Notes: generated by a model from the sequence alone, not told the origin. Shown: positions 53,941-63,663, counted from the stretch's first letter. The stretch is 64,000 nt of DNA from Myxococcales bacterium (GCA_030681895.1 JAUXRI010000117.1:28568-92567); one strand, 5' to 3'. Program-made: numbers and translations.

Positions 53941-54456
53941 ATGGTTCCGGCGCGTCGGTTTCGAATGGGAAGGCTCGACCACGTTCACATCCGCGTGCCC
54001 GATCGGGCGAAGGCCGCAGCCTGGTACGCGCAGCACCTCGGCTTCGAGCCGGTCGGTGAGTTCGAGTTCTGGGCGAAGGGCGTCGACGGTGGGCCGCTGC
54101 AGATCTCTGCCGATGGCGGCAAGACGACGCTCGCGTTGTTCGAGGCCGGCGACGGGCACCCGCTGGTGGCTCAGCAGACCGGCGTCGCGTTCAGCGTCGA
54201 GGCTGCGATGTTCGCGGCCTTCGCGCGCTCACTGCCGGGAGAGATCAAGACAGGCGACGGCCGAGCCCTCGTGGCGAACGACGTGATCGACTTCGACCTG
54301 TGCTGGGCGTTCGACTTCGCTGACCCGTGGGGCAACCGGTACGAGCTGAACTGCTACGACTACGAAGCGGTCCGCGTGGAGTTGGTCGAGGCCGACGGCA
54401 TCTCGCCGGTGCGGTACTGGCCTCGCGCGGAGTACGCCGGCTGGGTGAAGGGCTGA
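53941..54456 (+). CDS. VOC family protein (glyoxalase/dioxygenase superfamily)
   Basis: 171 residues from ATG 53941 (an ATG at 53965 gives the same fold). GRLDHVHIRVPDRAKAAAWY opens the first module with a metal-ligand His, and DPWGNRYELNCYDYE holds the later Glu. This is the VOC fold (glyoxalase I, extradiol dioxygenase and related). Substrate not identifiable. Confidence 0.85.
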   Translation: MVPARRFRMGRLDHVHIRVPDRAKAAAWYAQHLGFEPVGEFEFWAKGVDGGPLQISADGGKTTLALFEAGDGHPLVAQQTGVAFSVEAAMFAAFARSLPGEIKTGDGRALVANDVIDFDLCWAFDFADPWGNRYELNCYDYEAVRVELVEADGISPVRYWPRAEYAGWVKG

Positions 54457-54481
54457 TGGCCGCCGTGACGACCCAGGGCAC

Positions 54482-55750
54482 GTGCGTCTGATGTCCACGC
54501 CGCGCAGGGGCGGGGCCACTGCTTTCGTCCTGACGGTGCTCGTGTCCTGCACGGCGTCCCAGCGCGAGAATCCGCCGCAACCAGACCTCGTCCGGTGCCC
54601 ACCCCTTCTGGCCGCAGACCTCGCGCGGTTCCCTGTCGTCGAGCCGGGGCTCCAACGTCTTCAGTTCGACCTGTTCGCTGCGCGCCTCTGTGGTGCAGGC
54701 GTGTTTCCTCCGGAGTCGGTGACGGTACGCGCGACGACCGAGGCAGGCGTCGACGTCGTGCAGCGCGTCGACATCTCGCTGGGAACCGGCGAGGAGCATC
54801 AGGTCGACCTTCAGCTCGACCTTCCCCGCGAGGCGAAGGTGGTGACGGTCGAGCTCACGGCCGAACCCACCATCGGCGTGCTTCGCCACCGCATCGCCGT
54901 CGCGACGTTCATCGAGCCTGCCTTCACGACCGCTGGACCTGCGTCGTGCGTCTCGATGATGCCGTTCGAGGGCCGACGTCGAGTCTGTGTCGGCTCCGAC
55001 GCGTACGCGGTGCTCGAGGCCGATGGGGGCCTGGGTCCGTCAGCGCCCTCCTTCGCGCTCGCCACCACGCCGTTGGGCCTCTGGAGCGTCTCAGCCAGCG
55101 AGGTCACCCTGAACCCCAGAGACGGCGGCGCTCCCGTTCGGTGGCCGCTGGCCTCGACGACGTACTCCATCGCGACCCTCGGAGAGCGCGTCTTCCTCGG
55201 CGCCTCGGAGGGCGTGACGGAGCTGAGCGTCGGGAGGATGTCGCCCTTCACGGCGCTGGGGCCGCCTTCGGCGTTTCCTCCGACGGCCCTGAGGGTCGTC
55301 CCACCGGTCCTGCTGGTGGCCCGCGCGGAGCGGACCGACGCAGTGCCCCTCGCGAGCCTCTCAGACCCTTTACTCCTCCTTCAGTCCGCGGCCCGACGAG
55401 ATGTGCTGAACATGAACTCCGCGGCTGGGCTCTGGCGACTCTCAGGCGGGCGCATCACGCTGGCAACCGACGCGGGAGTGCTCTCGGTGGACGTTCCCCA
55501 TCAGCTCGTCGAAGGCAGTGACGTCGTGACAGCCGGGCCGAGCCCCTCGACGACCGACGACACGCCGCTGGTGTGGATTGGCAGCAGCCCTCGAGGCTCG
55601 GTGTGGCTGCACGCCGTCGAAGACCTCGACGCGGGCGTCATCGAGGTGCGCTACCTCCTGGCGCCGCCACGCAGCGTGCTGACGCGCGCGGACAGCGACC
55701 GCCTCTGGGCCCAGAGCCCCGCAGGCGTCGTCTCGGCACTGCGGCGTTAG
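54482..55750 (+). CDS. Lipoprotein of unknown function
   Basis: 422 residues from GTG 54482 (ATG at 54491). The lipoprotein signal ends VLTVLVSC. Repeated short hydrophobic strands (LGLWSVSASEVTLN, TYSIATLGERVFLGASEG, GLWRLSGGRITLATDAG) suggest a beta-propeller. No catalytic motif recognised. Confidence 0.7.
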   Translation: MRLMSTPRRGGATAFVLTVLVSCTASQRENPPQPDLVRCPPLLAADLARFPVVEPGLQRLQFDLFAARLCGAGVFPPESVTVRATTEAGVDVVQRVDISLGTGEEHQVDLQLDLPREAKVVTVELTAEPTIGVLRHRIAVATFIEPAFTTAGPASCVSMMPFEGRRRVCVGSDAYAVLEADGGLGPSAPSFALATTPLGLWSVSASEVTLNPRDGGAPVRWPLASTTYSIATLGERVFLGASEGVTELSVGRMSPFTALGPPSAFPPTALRVVPPVLLVARAERTDAVPLASLSDPLLLLQSAARRDVLNMNSAAGLWRLSGGRITLATDAGVLSVDVPHQLVEGSDVVTAGPSPSTTDDTPLVWIGSSPRGSVWLHAVEDLDAGVIEVRYLLAPPRSVLTRADSDRLWAQSPAGVVSALRR

Positions 55751-55961
55751 GTCGCCGGGCGCTGTCGTGCCCCCGCGGGCTCGACCGAGATGCCGATGAC
55801 GCAGTTGGGTGAAGGTCTCGTGCAGAGGTCTTGAATGCCGTGGCCCACCTGCTCGGCGGAGCGGACGTCTGTGTTAGAGCGCCGCGGACCGGCCTGCTGC
55901 GTTCCGGCCCACCAGTTCGCGGGTCGCTCATGTCGCGGTGAGCTGCTCTCGAGGAGATCCG
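55751..55961. other. Intergenic region before the Cys-repeat lipoprotein
   Basis: 211 bases. It ends GAGGAGATCCG just before the ATG, a good ribosome site. No other gene or repeat found. The promoter of the large lipoprotein gene is presumably here. Confidence 0.5.
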
Positions 55962-58900
55962 ATGAACCGACGATTGCTGATGGCCGCTGTGACGACGCTC
56001 GTGGCGTGTGGGCCGACGGGCTCGAACATGGATGGTGGAGCGGGTGGCTCAGCGGCGGGTGGCTCAGCGGCGGGTGGCTCAGCGGCGGGTGGCTCAGCGG
56101 CCGGTGGCTCAGCGGCAGGTGGCTCAGCGGCAGGTGGCTCAGCGGCAGGTGGCTCGGCAGCGGGTGGCTCAGCAGCAGGTGGCTCAGCGGCGGGCGGTTC
56201 AGCAGCGGGTGGCTCAGCGGCGGGCGGAGACGCCGGCGGTTCGACAGCTGGTGGTGCGGCGGCGGGAGGATCAGCCGGCGGCTCGACGGCCGGTGGCGCA
56301 GCAGCGGGCGGTGACGCCGGTGGTTCGACAGCCGGTGGCGCAGCAGCGGGCGGTGACGCTGGCGGTTCGACAGCCGGTGGCGCGGCAGCAGGCGGTGACG
56401 CTGGCGGTTCGACGGCGGGTGGTTCGGCAGCAGGCGGTGACGCTGGCGGTTCGACGGCCGGTGGCTCGGCAGCGGGCGGATCAGCTGGCGGCTCCGCTGG
56501 CACGTGCATGACCGTCAACGATTGCGGCGCGGTCGCGGAGTGTCAGCAGGTCGCCTGCCTCTCATCCGTCTGCGTCGTCACGCCGCGCGCAGCCGGCCCC
56601 GTCGCCACTCAGACGCCCGGAGACTGCCGCGTCCGCAGCTGTGACGGCCTCGGCGCCCTCGTCGTCATGAACGACAACACCGACCTCCCGCCCGATGACG
56701 GCAACGCGTGCACCACGCAGTCCTGCCTCGCCGGCATGCCCACCTTCCCGGCCGTGCCTGTCGACACCGCGTGCGCGCAGAATGGCGGCTCGGTCTGCAA
56801 CGCGTCCGCGCAGTGCGTCGCCTGCAACGCCGCGTGGCAGTGTCCCGGCAGCGACACCGAGTGCAGCGCGCGCACGTGCACGGCTGGCGCCTGTGGCTTG
56901 TCCTTCACGCCGGGCGGCACCCTGCTCACGACGCAGACGGCCGGCGACTGCCAGGTCGCGCAGTGCAACGGCGCGGGAGGCGTCGCCATTGTCGCGCAGA
57001 ACGCCGATGTGCCCGTCGACAACAACCAGTGCACCAGCGACGTCTGCACCAACGGCGCGCCGTCGAATCCACCCGCCCCCATCAACCTCGCGTGCACCCA
57101 GAACGGCGGCGCCGTCTGCAACGCCACCGGCGCGTGCGTCGCCTGCAACGTCGCCTCGCAGTGCACCGGCTCCGACACCGCGTGCAGGGCTCGCACGTGC
57201 AGCGCGGCCGGTGTGTGCGGCGTCGCCAACACGCCTGCCATGCAGCCCATCGCGTCGCAGACTCCAGGCGACTGCAAGACGAACGAGTGCGACGGCTTCG
57301 GCGCGCCAATCGTCGTCGTCACCAACGCCGACCTTCCCAACGACAACAACCAGTGCACGAGCGACGTCTGCACGAACGGTGTCCCGTCGAACCCGACGCT
57401 CCCCCTCGACACGGCGTGCACCCAGAATGGCGGCGCCTTCTGCAACGCCACCGGCGCGTGCGTCGCCTGCAACCTCGCCACGCAGTGCACGGGCTCCGAC
57501 ACCGAGTGCCGCAGGCGCACGTGCTCCTCCGCTGGCGCCTGTGGCGTCGCCTTCACGGCCAGCGGCACGGCGGTCACCGCGCAGACGATGGGAGACTGTC
57601 AGGTCGCGCAGTGCAACGGCGCCGGAGCCGTCACCAACGTCGCGCAGAACGCCGACGTGCCGGTCGACAACAACCAGTGCACGAACGACGTCTGCACGAA
57701 CGGCGTCCCGTCGAATCCCGCCGTCGCCATCAACTCGGCGTGTACCCAGAACGGCGGCGCCTTCTGCAACGCCACGGGCGCGTGCGTCGGCTGCAACGTC
57801 GCCACGCAGTGCACCGGCTCCGACACCGAGTGCCGAACGCGCACCTGCTCCGCGGCCGGCGTGTGCGGCGTCACCTACGCCGCAGCGATGACTCCGGTCG
57901 CCACCCAGACTGCTGGCGACTGCAAGTCCAACGAGTGTGACGGCTTCGGCACGCCCATCGTCGTCAACGCCAACCTCGACGTGCCCGTCGACAACAACCA
58001 GTGCACGAGTGATGTCTGCACCGCGGGCGTTCCGTCGAACCCGCCGCTCCCGGTCGACACGTCGTGCACCCAGAACGGCGGCGCGTTCTGCAACAGCACC
58101 GGCGCGTGCGTCGCGTGCAACGTCGCCACGCAGTGCACCGGCAGCGACACCGAGTGCCGAACCCGCACCTGCTCGTCCGGCGCGTGCGGCGTGAACTTCA
58201 CCCCGAGCGGCACCGCGCTCACCGCCCAGACGGTTGGGAACTGCCGGGTCGCGCAGTGCAACGGCACGGGCGGCATCGCCAACGTGGTCGACAACACTGA
58301 CGTGCCCGTCGACGGAAACCAGTGCACCAACGACCTCTGCTCGAACGGCACGCCGTCGAACACGCCCGTGAACCTCGACACCTCGTGCGCCCAGAACGGC
58401 GGCACCGTCTGCAACGCCACTGGCACCTGCGTCGCCTGCAACACCGCTTCGCAATGCACGGGCGCCGACACCGACTGCCAGACGCGCACGTGCGTGAGCA
58501 ACACCTGTGGCTTCAGCTACACGAGCAACGGCACACCGGTCTCCCTGCAACTGAGCGGCGACTGCAAACAGGTGCAGTGCAACGGCGCGGGCGGAACGAC
58601 GGCCGCCAACCTCGACTCCGACGTGCCGGTCGACGGCGCCCAGTGCACCGACGACGTCTGCACGATGGGCGTCCCCTCGAACCCTCCGCTGAACGTCGGC
58701 GCCACGTGCAACCAGAGCGGCGGCACCTTGTGTGACGGCGCGGGCGTCTGCGTGGCGCCTCCGGCCGTCGTCTCCACCACGCCTGCCGATGCCACCACCG
58801 TCGCGGCGAGCACGACGGTCGCGGTCTCCTTCAACGTGGCGATGAACGCCGCGACGTTGACGGGCCAGACGTTGGCAGGAGCGTGCTCCGGTTCCATTCA

Positions 58901-60098
58901 GGTCTCGGTCGACAACTTCGCCACCTGCATCGCGTTCTCGGCAGCGAGCGCGACGATGAGCGCGGGCAACACCATCGCGACGCTGACGCCGGCTCCGGGA
59001 TTGCTGGTGAACACCACGTACCGGCTTCGCGTGACGACTGGGGCGACGGGGAGCAGCGGCCTCGCGCTCGCGACGGCCTTCACGCAGACGACGGGCTTCA
59101 CCACGTCGAGCCCGAACCTGTGTGAAGGGTCGGTCGTCATCAGCCAGGTCTACGGTGGCGGCGGCAACGTCGGCGCGACCTATCTCAACGACTTCGTCGA
59201 GCTGCACAATCGAGGAACCACTGCCGTCAGCCTGGCGGGCTGGTCGATTCAGTACGGCAGCGCGGCGGGCACCTCGTGGGGAACGGCCAACCTGTCGGGG
59301 AGCATTGGTGCCGGGGGCTACTTCCTCGTCCAGCTCGCCTCGAGCGGGGCGAACGGAGTTCCTCTTCCAGCGCCGGACGTGACGGGCACCATCAACCTGA
59401 GCGGGACCGCGGGCAAGGTGGCGCTCGTAAGCTCGACCTCGGCGCTGCCGACGAACGCCTGCGCCACCGGAGCGACCGTCGTCGACTTCGTGGGCTTCGG
59501 CGCTGCGAACTGCAGCGAGGGTGCGACCGCTCCGGCGCCGTCGAACATCACCTCGATTCAGCGCGTCGGCGCGACGTGCGCAGACGTCAACATGAACTCG
59601 AGCGACTTCACCGCCGGCGCGCCCGCCCCGAGGAACTCGGCGAGCCCGGCCGCTGCCTGCGCGTGCGTCGTGCACAACGAGACGTCGGTGCCCACCGTCG
59701 AGACCGACTACTGCAACGTGCAGTTCCCGGTCCCACTCTCAGCGACGACTGGAACGACGACCGTTCCGGTGTACGGCCGCCTCTTCGACTTCGGCACCAC
59801 CGAAGCCGGGGGAGCGAACGCCAACGTTCGTGCGCAGCTCGGCTACGGCGCGGCCAACGTGAACCCCCAGTACCAGCCGTGGACGTGGACGAACGCCACC
59901 TTCAACGTGCAGGTCGGCAACGACGACGAGTACCAGGCGTCGTTCACGGCGCCTGCCGTCGGCACGTACCTCTACGCGTACCGCGTCAGCCTCGACCAGG
60001 GCGTCAGCTGGACGGTCTGCGACGTCGACGGCGCGGGCTCGAACAGCGGCCTGTCGTTCCAGTTCTCGAGCGTGCCCGTGTTGACCGTCACTCCCTGA
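55962..60098 (+). CDS. Giant Cys-repeat surface lipoprotein with Ig-like and lamin-tail domains
   Basis: 1378 residues from ATG 55962 (GAGGAG 5 bases upstream). The lipoprotein signal ends TTLVAC. Residues about 28-180 are Gly/Ser/Ala tandem repeats. About 182-932 hold six Cys-rich units of ~107 residues plus partial ones at each end; a unit runs QCTSDVCTNGVPSNP, then ACTQNGGAFCN, CTGSDTECR and so on. Next comes a Big_5/SbsA-type Ig-like domain (STTPADATTVAASTTVAVSF), then a lamin-tail domain (VISQVYGGGGNVG, DFVELHNRGTTAVSLAGWSI), and a C-terminal beta domain (EYQASFTAPAVGTYLYAYRV). Surface display on a long stalk; function unknown. Its leader is nearly identical to that of the gene at 63664. 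Confidence 0.9.
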   Translation: MNRRLLMAAVTTLVACGPTGSNMDGGAGGSAAGGSAAGGSAAGGSAAGGSAAGGSAAGGSAAGGSAAGGSAAGGSAAGGSAAGGSAAGGDAGGSTAGGAAAGGSAGGSTAGGAAAGGDAGGSTAGGAAAGGDAGGSTAGGAAAGGDAGGSTAGGSAAGGDAGGSTAGGSAAGGSAGGSAGTCMTVNDCGAVAECQQVACLSSVCVVTPRAAGPVATQTPGDCRVRSCDGLGALVVMNDNTDLPPDDGNACTTQSCLAGMPTFPAVPVDTACAQNGGSVCNASAQCVACNAAWQCPGSDTECSARTCTAGACGLSFTPGGTLLTTQTAGDCQVAQCNGAGGVAIVAQNADVPVDNNQCTSDVCTNGAPSNPPAPINLACTQNGGAVCNATGACVACNVASQCTGSDTACRARTCSAAGVCGVANTPAMQPIASQTPGDCKTNECDGFGAPIVVVTNADLPNDNNQCTSDVCTNGVPSNPTLPLDTACTQNGGAFCNATGACVACNLATQCTGSDTECRRRTCSSAGACGVAFTASGTAVTAQTMGDCQVAQCNGAGAVTNVAQNADVPVDNNQCTNDVCTNGVPSNPAVAINSACTQNGGAFCNATGACVGCNVATQCTGSDTECRTRTCSAAGVCGVTYAAAMTPVATQTAGDCKSNECDGFGTPIVVNANLDVPVDNNQCTSDVCTAGVPSNPPLPVDTSCTQNGGAFCNSTGACVACNVATQCTGSDTECRTRTCSSGACGVNFTPSGTALTAQTVGNCRVAQCNGTGGIANVVDNTDVPVDGNQCTNDLCSNGTPSNTPVNLDTSCAQNGGTVCNATGTCVACNTASQCTGADTDCQTRTCVSNTCGFSYTSNGTPVSLQLSGDCKQVQCNGAGGTTAANLDSDVPVDGAQCTDDVCTMGVPSNPPLNVGATCNQSGGTLCDGAGVCVAPPAVVSTTPADATTVAASTTVAVSFNVAMNAATLTGQTLAGACSGSIQVSVDNFATCIAFSAASATMSAGNTIATLTPAPGLLVNTTYRLRVTTGATGSSGLALATAFTQTTGFTTSSPNLCEGSVVISQVYGGGGNVGATYLNDFVELHNRGTTAVSLAGWSIQYGSAAGTSWGTANLSGSIGAGGYFLVQLASSGANGVPLPAPDVTGTINLSGTAGKVALVSSTSALPTNACATGATVVDFVGFGAANCSEGATAPAPSNITSIQRVGATCADVNMNSSDFTAGAPAPRNSASPAAACACVVHNETSVPTVETDYCNVQFPVPLSATTGTTTVPVYGRLFDFGTTEAGGANANVRAQLGYGAANVNPQYQPWTWTNATFNVQVGNDDEYQASFTAPAVGTYLYAYRVSLDQGVSWTVCDVDGAGSNSGLSFQFSSVPVLTVTP
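56043..56222 (+). repeat. 12 tandem 15-base units encoding GGSAA
   Basis: Consensus GGTGGCTCAGCGGCG; exactly 12 units, all in frame, with scattered silent changes. Unit length is a multiple of three, so copy-number change would alter linker length without a frameshift. Confidence 0.9.
56223..56499 (+). repeat. Six tandem 42-base units encoding GGDAGGSTAGGAAA
   Basis: A second repeat block directly after the 15-base units: GGDAGGSTAGGAAA with variants (GGSAGGSTAGGAAA, GGDAGGSTAGGSAA), about six units, then a short GGSAGGSAG end. It differs from the first block in unit length and introduces Asp and Thr. Confidence 0.8.
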
Positions 60099-60100
60099 AA

Positions 60101-60144
60101 ACCGGGGTCCGTCGCACCCGCTGAAGTCACGTTGGACCTCCGGT
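60101..60144 (+). terminator. Possible terminator hairpin
   Basis: Arms ACCGGGGTCC (60101-60110) and GGACCTCCGGT (60134-60144) pair with one bulge across a 23-base loop, just after the stop of the large lipoprotein gene. No T tract. Confidence 0.3.
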
Positions 60145-60219
60145 GAGGGGCGCGGGCGTGCGGAACCAGCGCTGATCAATCAGCCACGCGCGGGCGCAGC
60201 TGGTGCATTCTCCGGCGCC

Positions 60220-62019
60220 ATGTCTCGCGTCAGCACCGTCCCGACTCCCCTCGACGCCGTTGGGCGGCTTGCGGTGGCGACGCGCGTGAACGACCTCTTC
60301 TGGCGCGGGGCGGCCCGGGCTGGCGCCAGCAACGCAGTGCTCGCCGCGATGCTCCTGGCCGCGGTGAGCAAAGCGCACCGCAGCTGGCTCGTCCTGGGGT
60401 GGGCGGTGGCGCTCTTCATCGTCTACGCGGGCCGCGTGTGGCTCGGCCGCGAGTTCACCCGGCAGAGCACGCAGCAGCAGTCGGCGGAGGCGCCGCGCTG
60501 GCGTCAGCGCGCCATCGCCGCTGCGACGCTCAGCGGCCTGGTGTGGGGTCCGGGCACGTTCCTGCTCTGGCGGCTGGCCGATGACCGCGAGCGCGTCTTC
60601 GTGGTGGCCGTTCTCTCAGGACTGCTCGCGGCGGTCGCCTCGCTCCTGGCCGCGCTCCGGCCCGCCTTCGTCGGCTTCATCACCCCGGTGTGGGCTGGCC
60701 TGCTCGCGAGTCTGTGGTCAACGGCGTCGACCACGACGGACTTCGCCATGGCCGCCATGACGGTGGTGCTGTTGCCGCTGTTGCTTCGCGCCACGCGCAC
60801 CATGCACGACGAGTTCGAGCGCACGACGGCGCTGATGCTCGCCCAGGAGCAGATGACTCTCGACCTCGAGGCGACCCGTGACGCCGCGGTGGCGGCCGCC
60901 CGCGCGCGCAGCGACTTCGTCTCGATGATGAGCCACGAGCTGCGCACTCCACTCAACGGCGTCGTCGGGTTGACGACCCTGCTCCTCGACACCGAGCTGA
61001 ACGCCGACCAGAAGCAGCTCGCCACCGGAGCGCACGCCTCGGCGGAGATGTTGATGGGCCTCATCAACGGCGTGCTCGACCTGTCGAGAATCGACGCCGG
61101 CAAGCTGGAGCTCGACACCGCGGCGTTCGACCTCACGCGCGAGCTCCACGCCCTGGGCGCCGTGCTGGCCATGCGGGCCCGCGAGAAGGAACTCGGTTTC
61201 TCCATCGACATCGAAGGCCCGGTTCCGGCCAACCTCTGGGGCGACTGGTTCCGGTTGCGGCAGGTGCTGGTGAACCTGGTGGGCAACGCGCTGAAGTTCA
61301 CCGAGGCCGGCGAAGTCTCGGTGAAGCTGGTGATGGAGGCCTCGACACCCACGCAGGTGACGGCGCGCTTCGCCGTGAAGGACACCGGCATCGGCATGAC
61401 GCCTGAGCAGCTCTCGCGCGTCTTCCAGCCCTTCGCGCAAGCAGCGCCGTCGATTGCCCGACGGTTCGGAGGCAGCGGGCTGGGGCTGTCGATTTCCCAG
61501 CGGCTCGTCACGTTGATGGGCGGCACGCTCGCCGTCGACAGCGCCGAGGGCCGGGGCTCCACCTTCTCGTTCTCGGTGCCGCTCGAGGTTCGCGCGACCG
61601 CGGCGGCCCCGTGCCTGCCGCTCGAGGGTGGCGCGCGGACCGGGCGCGTGGCGGTCTGCGACGACAACGACGTCAACCTCACGGTCGCGGCGCGCCTGGT
61701 CGAACGGCTCGGGTTCGAGGTCGAGCGTGCGCGTGATGGCGTCGAGCTGCTGGCGTTGATGGAGGCGCGGCCGTGCGACGTGGTGCTGCTCGACCTGCAG
61801 ATGCCGGGGCTCGACGGCTACGACACGCTGACGCGATTGCGCGCGGCCGGCCGCTTCATCCCGGTGGCGGCGCTGACGGCGAGCGCGTCGGTGGTGGAGC
61901 GCGACCGCTGCCTCGCCGCGGGCTTCGACGCCTTCCTGACGAAGCCGTTGAACGTCGCCGAGCTCACGCTGACGCTCGACCGGCTGCGCCAGTTGACTCC
62001 GTCAAGGCTCGCGCACTGA
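60220..62019 (+). CDS. Hybrid sensor histidine kinase with C-terminal receiver
   Basis: 599 residues from ATG 60220. The N-terminal 190 residues carry about six membrane helices (for example VLGWAVALFIVYAGRVWL, VFVVAVLSGLLAAVASLLAAL) with little periplasmic sequence, so the membrane part itself is the sensor. HisKA: MMSHELRTPLNGVVG (His 239). HATPase_c: NLVGNALKFTE, DTGIGM, GSGLGLSIS. Receiver: VAVCDDNDVN, phosphoacceptor Asp 525 in VVLLDLQMPG, Lys in LTKPLN. No DNA-binding output domain, so a partner is needed. The 3' end overlaps the ferritin-like gene by 18 bases. Confidence 0.93.
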   Translation: MSRVSTVPTPLDAVGRLAVATRVNDLFWRGAARAGASNAVLAAMLLAAVSKAHRSWLVLGWAVALFIVYAGRVWLGREFTRQSTQQQSAEAPRWRQRAIAAATLSGLVWGPGTFLLWRLADDRERVFVVAVLSGLLAAVASLLAALRPAFVGFITPVWAGLLASLWSTASTTTDFAMAAMTVVLLPLLLRATRTMHDEFERTTALMLAQEQMTLDLEATRDAAVAAARARSDFVSMMSHELRTPLNGVVGLTTLLLDTELNADQKQLATGAHASAEMLMGLINGVLDLSRIDAGKLELDTAAFDLTRELHALGAVLAMRAREKELGFSIDIEGPVPANLWGDWFRLRQVLVNLVGNALKFTEAGEVSVKLVMEASTPTQVTARFAVKDTGIGMTPEQLSRVFQPFAQAAPSIARRFGGSGLGLSISQRLVTLMGGTLAVDSAEGRGSTFSFSVPLEVRATAAAPCLPLEGGARTGRVAVCDDNDVNLTVAARLVERLGFEVERARDGVELLALMEARPCDVVLLDLQMPGLDGYDTLTRLRAAGRFIPVAALTASASVVERDRCLAAGFDAFLTKPLNVAELTLTLDRLRQLTPSRLAH

Positions 62020-62802
62020 CAACCCGAGCTTGACGAACCCCGGCGCGATGGAGCGCTTCCACGTCGCGCGCATGATGGGCTCGAGCTTCGAGTACGGCAG
62101 CGCGCCGAACGGGTGCGAGACGTCGTCGTAGGGAGACAGGCAGATGCCGAACGCCTGCACGGCGGCTTCGGTCGCGCGCTTCTGAAGCCAGCGGCGTTTG
62201 CGCTTCGTCACTGCGGGCAGCAGCGACGTCAGGAAGTGAAACCCCGACTGGCCGTGAATCGACTCGTCGGCCGTCATTCGGGTGAGCACGGCTTTCGCGA
62301 ACGGGTCGGTGGCGGCCTTCGCGGCGGCGCCGAGGAGCGCGCAGGAGAGCATCTCTCCGATGCACAGCGAGGTCGTCACCATCTCGACGACCTGGTCGAG
62401 CGGCTCGAGCGACGTGTCGAGGCCCACCCAGTCGGGCTCTCCGGGAATCACGTCGGAGCCGCCGAGCCCCACCACCATGCGCCGGCACAGCTCGACGTGA
62501 ACGACCTCGTCGCGGGTGAGGCGCTCCATCGTCTGCAGGGAATCGCGAGAGAGCCCGAGCCGCGTCATCGCGTGGAGCAGGTCCGTGAAGCCGACCTGCG
62601 AGCGGTACTCGTTGAGCGTCATCTGCTCCCACGCGCCGCGGCCGATGGCGAGCGTGGGGGCGTCGGCCTTCGGCGTCCAGTCGACGAAGCGCTCCGACTG
62701 GAGCGCCTCGGGGAGCAACGCGTCGAGCGAGCGGCGCCCGAACGTCTCGAGCGCCCGGTTGATGGGGCGCAGGTCGAGCCGTGGTGAGACGTCGCGTCGC
62801 AT
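62002..62802 (-). CDS. Ferritin-like di-iron protein
   Basis: 266 residues from ATG 62802. Helical, with paired iron-ligand motifs: TRDEVVHVELCRRM (ExxH) and MTADESIHGQSGF (ExxH), plus Glu in CIGEMLSCALL. This is the ferritin-like arrangement of di-iron oxidases or oxygenases rather than of iron-storage ferritin. Substrate unknown. It converges with and overlaps the hybrid kinase gene by 18 bases. Confidence 0.75.
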   Translation of the reverse strand: MRRDVSPRLDLRPINRALETFGRRSLDALLPEALQSERFVDWTPKADAPTLAIGRGAWEQMTLNEYRSQVGFTDLLHAMTRLGLSRDSLQTMERLTRDEVVHVELCRRMVVGLGGSDVIPGEPDWVGLDTSLEPLDQVVEMVTTSLCIGEMLSCALLGAAAKAATDPFAKAVLTRMTADESIHGQSGFHFLTSLLPAVTKRKRRWLQKRATEAAVQAFGICLSPYDDVSHPFGALPYSKLEPIMRATWKRSIAPGFVKLGLSVREP

Positions 62803-62809
62803 CAGCGCA

Positions 62810-63490
62810 TCAGCGGATGTTGCGGCTTCCCGGAGGTGCCGGGTTCACGGTGGGCTTCGGCGTGGTCGGCGGCGGCGGCGCGGGATTGACGGTGGGCTTG
62901 GGCTTCGTCGGCGGCGGCGGAGCCGGGTTCACGGTCGGCTTGGGCTTCGTCGGCGGCGGTGGCGCCGGGTTCACCGTCGGCTTGGGCTTCGTCGGCGGCG
63001 GCGGCGCGGGGTTCACGGTCGGCTTCGGCGCGACGGGGCGCGGGGCGGGGTTGATGGTCGGGCCCAGCAGACCGCCCGGCTTGAAGTGCTCCTTGAGGCC
63101 GACGACGAGCTCGGTCTTCGACGAGCCCACGGGCTGGCTACCCCACGCGCCGGAGGGCTTGATGCGAACTTCGATGTTCGGGTTCGACTTCTCGAGCGCC
63201 TTCTCGAGCTTCTTGGCGATGGCCTCGGGGCGGTCGGTGCCCTTCACCGGGACCTTCACGGTCGTGCCGTTGAGCGTGACGCTGAGTGAGCCTGCCTCGG
63301 AGAACGGCCGCACGGCGCGGTTGATGGTGACGTCGACGGGACTGTTGGGCTTGCTCGAGTGCGCGCTCGACTTCACGGTGACGCCAGGCGCGTTGGTGGT
63401 GAACTTGCCGAGCTTGAGCTCAGCGGGTGCGGGGCGCGGCGGGTTCATGATGACGCGGCCTGCGCCGGTCGTGCGGTTCGTCGTGGGCAT
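62810..63490 (-). CDS. Pro-repeat protein of unknown function
   Basis: 226 residues from ATG 63490, with AGGAG 9 bases upstream. The first ~150 residues contain a small alpha/beta region (SLSVTLNGTTVKVPVKGTD, EAIAKKLEKALEKSNPNIEV). The last 65 residues are KPTVNPAPPPPTKP repeats. No signal peptide or membrane helix. It stops 8 bases before the ferritin-like start and may be co-transcribed with it. Confidence 0.72.
   Translation of the reverse strand: MPTTNRTTGAGRVIMNPPRPAPAELKLGKFTTNAPGVTVKSSAHSSKPNSPVDVTINRAVRPFSEAGSLSVTLNGTTVKVPVKGTDRPEAIAKKLEKALEKSNPNIEVRIKPSGAWGSQPVGSSKTELVVGLKEHFKPGGLLGPTINPAPRPVAPKPTVNPAPPPPTKPKPTVNPAPPPPTKPKPTVNPAPPPPTKPKPTVNPAPPPPTTPKPTVNPAPPGSRNIR
62831..63025 (-). 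repeat. Tandem 42-base repeat encoding KPTVNPAPPPPTKP
   Basis: Four full copies and one partial copy of 14 codons. The copies are close to identical in DNA, which suggests recent expansion. The product would be an extended Pro-rich rod. Confidence 0.85.
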
Positions 63491-63663
63491 CAGCTGAGCT
63501 CCTGGAGACGGGTGTGGGAGGACGACACGCGAGGTCGACGTCCTGCGCAACGCTTCTTGGGCGAACGGAGCGCGTACCGTCAAGGTGGGGTGGACGATCA
63601 ACCAGAGGTTTCTCGGCGCGGCGCGGCGGGCGGCGTAGTCTGCGCCCTCGACCTGGGGAGCTC

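Noticed and set aside
56043..56222. Regular direct repeats that resemble a CRISPR array
   Set aside because: The units are 15 bases with no spacers and are in frame within a protein-coding gene.
56562..59675. 1037-codon open frame antisense to the Cys-repeat lipoprotein gene
   Set aside because: It arises from the G/C-rich third positions of the real gene, has an Arg/Ala/Gly-rich product with no domain, and lacks a ribosome site.
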